NCBI GenBank assembly: GCA_016209725.1
Contig: JACQVO010000126.1
Span: 1-13,543, forward strand
Origin: Candidatus Methylomirabilota bacterium
GTDB taxonomy: Bacteria; Methylomirabilota; Methylomirabilia; Methylomirabilales; 2-02-FULL-66-22
Length of the DNA stretch: 13,543 bases
Direction of reading: 5' to 3'
The notes under the pieces were generated by a model. It saw only the letters and a program-made list of their open reading frames with translations, was not told where the DNA came from and made no database searches. Position 1 is the stretch's first letter. Every line of letters starts with the position of its first letter. The position numbers were made by a program, and so were the translations under genes. Positions 12,204 through 13,543 of the stretch are shown here, in pieces.

Positions 12204-12833
12204 TCATTTGCCCTTTCGGATTGTCAGCAGACCACCTGTCGGCCCGGGAACGGCCCCCCACACCAGGAGCAGATGCTTCTCCGGGTCCACCGACACCACC
12301 CGCAGGCCGCGGATGGTGTGGCGATCGGCGCCCATGTGTCCGGGCATGTGATGCCCCCGGAAGACCCGGGATGGGTAGGAGGACGCCCCGATGGAGCCCG
12401 GGGCCCGGTGGAACATCGCCCCGTGGGTCATGGGGCCCCCGCGGTAATTCCATCGCTTCACGCCGCCCTGAAATCCCCGCCCCTTGGTCACGCCCGTCAC
12501 CCGCACCCGATCGCCCGCGGCGAACAGGCTGACCGTGAGCACCTGGCCCACCTGGAACTCCCCCTCCCCCCCGCGTAGCCGCAATTCCCGCAGGTGCCGC
12601 TGGTAGGGCACCTGCCCTCTGTCGAAATGGCCGCGGAGAGGTCGCGTGAGCCTCGCGGCCTTCGGCTCGGACTGGAAGCCGATTTGAATCGCCTCGTAAC
12701 CGTCCCGGTCGGACGTCTTCTTCTGGACCACGGGGCACGGCCCCGCCTGGATGATCGTGACGGCGACGGCCTTCCCGTGCTCATCGAAGATCTGGGTCAT
12801 GCCTACCTTGCGTCCCAACAGCCCGATTGCCAT
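12204..12833 (-). CDS. rplC: 50S ribosomal protein L3
   Basis: L3 is an assembly-initiating 50S protein whose loop approaches the peptidyl transferase centre. The 209 residues are standard. MAIGLLGRKVGMTQIFDEHG, GVTKGRGFQGGVKRW and the loop HRAPGSIGASSYPSRVFRGHHMPG are characteristic. In gammaproteobacteria a Gln in this loop (GSIGQ) is methylated by PrmB. Here that position is Ala, so that modification cannot occur at it. The ATG at 12833 has no clear Shine-Dalgarno. It is 32 nt after rpsJ and 76 nt before rplD. Confidence 0.98.
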   Translation of the reverse strand: MAIGLLGRKVGMTQIFDEHGKAVAVTIIQAGPCPVVQKKTSDRDGYEAIQIGFQSEPKAARLTRPLRGHFDRGQVPYQRHLRELRLRGGEGEFQVGQVLTVSLFAAGDRVRVTGVTKGRGFQGGVKRWNYRGGPMTHGAMFHRAPGSIGASSYPSRVFRGHHMPGHMGADRHTIRGLRVVSVDPEKHLLLVWGAVPGPTGGLLTIRKGK

Positions 12834-12865
12834 GGTGTCACGCCACGGAGGCCAGGGCCCCCTGC

Positions 12866-13174
12866 TCAGAGTTTGATCTCGACGTCCACGCCGGCCGGAA
12901 GATCCAGCCGCATGAGTTGGTCCACCGTCTGCGGGGTGGGCTGGACGATGTCCATCATCCGCACGTGGGTCCGGATCTCGAACTGCTCTCGCGACTTCTT
13001 GTCCACGTGGGGCGAGCGGAGCACCGTGTACCGGCTGATCTTGGTGGGCAGCGGCACGGGACCCGAGATCAAGGCGCCCGACCGCTGCACCGTCCCCACG
13101 ATGTCCTTCACCGCCTGATCCAGGAGCCGGTGATCGTACGCCTTCAGCTTGATGCGGATCTTTTGGTTGTCCAT
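12866..13174 (-). CDS. rpsJ: 30S ribosomal protein S10 (NusE)
   Basis: S10 is a 30S head protein that, as NusE, also couples NusG and antitermination complexes to RNA polymerase. The 102 residues are the full family length. MDNQKIRIKLKAYDHRLLDQ, the RSPHVDKKSREQFEIRTHVR loop and LMRLDLPAGVDVEIKL match throughout. The ATG at 13174 is preceded directly by TTAAGGG, so a properly spaced Shine-Dalgarno is lacking. It starts the S10 block after a 137-nt gap from tuf. Confidence 0.98.
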   Translation of the reverse strand: MDNQKIRIKLKAYDHRLLDQAVKDIVGTVQRSGALISGPVPLPTKISRYTVLRSPHVDKKSREQFEIRTHVRMMDIVQPTPQTVDQLMRLDLPAGVDVEIKL

Positions 13175-13217
13175 CCCTTAACCCGGCAGCCGATCTGCCC
13201 GTTGGGTCCAGCGTTCG

Positions 13218-13232
13218 GCGGTCCGAAACCGC
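13218..13232 (-). other. Small stem-loop in the tuf-rpsJ intergenic leader
   Basis: The 137-nt gap between tuf and rpsJ (13175-13310) is the longest in the window. In the mRNA sense it contains GCGGT-TTCGG-ACCGC, a perfect 5-bp stem with a 5-nt loop, about 45 nt before the rpsJ start. No U-run follows, so it is not an intrinsic terminator. No recognisable -35/-10 pair was found. The rest of the gap shows no repeat. It could hold an S10 leader structure, but the match is too short to assert this. Confidence 0.35.
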
Positions 13233-13310
13233 GAGGACAGCGCCTGATGTCTCTCGGCGGGCGTGAGCCTGTGCTGCCGAGGCCTGCCCCTTTGAGCCAG
13301 CGACGGTGCG

Positions 13311-13543
13311 CTACGCCACCACCTCGCTCACCACCCCGGCCCCCACGGTCCGGCCCCCCTCGCGGATGGCGAAGCGGAGCTCCTTCTCCATGGCGATGGG
13401 CTGGATGAGCTCCACCGTGAGGGTCGCGTTGTCCCCCGGCATGACCATCTCGGTCCCCTCGGGGAGCTTCACCACCCCGGTGACGTCGGTCGTCCGGAAG
13501 TAGAACTGGGGGCGGTAGCCGTCGAAGAAGGGGGTATGGCGAC
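13311..13543 (-). CDS. tuf: Elongation factor Tu, C-terminal fragment
   Basis: EF-Tu delivers aminoacyl-tRNA to the ribosome as a GTP complex. Only the last 76 codons are inside the window; the frame continues off the right edge. The visible part is domain III: RHTPFFDGYRPQFYFRTTDV, the MVMPGDN segment, and the C-terminus RFAIREGGRTVGAGVVSEVV followed by a final Ala. It ends in TAG at 13311-13313. Its position directly before rpsJ indicates that the str operon (rpsL-rpsG-fusA-tuf) joins the S10 operon here. Confidence 0.97.
   Translation of the reverse strand, partial: RHTPFFDGYRPQFYFRTTDVTGVVKLPEGTEMVMPGDNATLTVELIQPIAMEKELRFAIREGGRTVGAGVVSEVVA

Noticed and set aside
12866..13174. A wholly new system hidden within the coding genes
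   Set aside because: Every coding frame on the minus strand matches a standard translation or export gene in canonical order; the only unexplained structure is in the intergenic repeats and terminal extensions.

Overview
The window is a GC-rich bacterial ribosomal-protein supercluster (str/S10/spc/alpha type). Every gene is on the minus strand, so transcription runs from high to low coordinates. Reading with transcription: the 3' end of tuf (EF-Tu); the S10 block rpsJ-rplC-rplD-rplW-rplB-rpsS-rplV-rpsC-rplP-rpmC-rpsQ; the spc block rplN-rplX-rplE-rpsN-rpsH-rplF-rplR-rpsE-rpmD-rplO-secY; then adk-map-infA-rpmJ and the first 34 codons of rpsM, which runs off the left edge. This is the canonical gene order. 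Every recognised gene looks intact except the two cut by the window ends. rpsK, rpsD, rpoA and rplQ would normally follow further left, and fusA/rpsG/rpsL lie to the right.

All products serve translation or protein export: 21 complete ribosomal proteins between rpsJ and rplO plus L36 and partial S13, EF-Tu, IF-1, methionine aminopeptidase (processes nascent chains), adenylate kinase (nucleotide balance) and SecY (the export channel). Genes are tightly packed. rplD/rplW, rplP/rpmC, rpmD/rplO and rplO/secY overlap by 4 nt, and rplR/rpsE by 1 nt. The largest gap is 137 nt (tuf-rpsJ). There is no stretch of 300 bases without a gene. No tRNA, rRNA, CRISPR, transposon, convincing promoter or intrinsic terminator was seen.

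The organism is a high-GC bacterium. L36, S14, L24 and the adenylate kinase LID all keep zinc-type cysteine motifs. Gene order and protein style would fit a deep-branching proteobacterial-like, NC10/Methylomirabilota, Rokubacteria or acidobacterial lineage, but I cannot assign it from sequence alone.

The unexpected signal is between the genes. Six intergenic junctions (rpmJ/rpsM, infA/rpmJ, secY/adk, rplN/rplX, rpsS/rplV, rplW/rplB) carry short degenerate tandem repeats with a strict 7-bp period. Different loci use different 7-mer seeds (GCGGAAT, GCTCGCG, CGTGAAA, GGAAANN), but some seeds recur at two loci. At three junctions the repeats face each other and would fold into hairpins in the polycistronic mRNA. 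Secondary points are a roughly 42-residue Ala/Lys/Pro-rich N-terminal extension on L5 and low-complexity C-terminal tails on S5 and L29.
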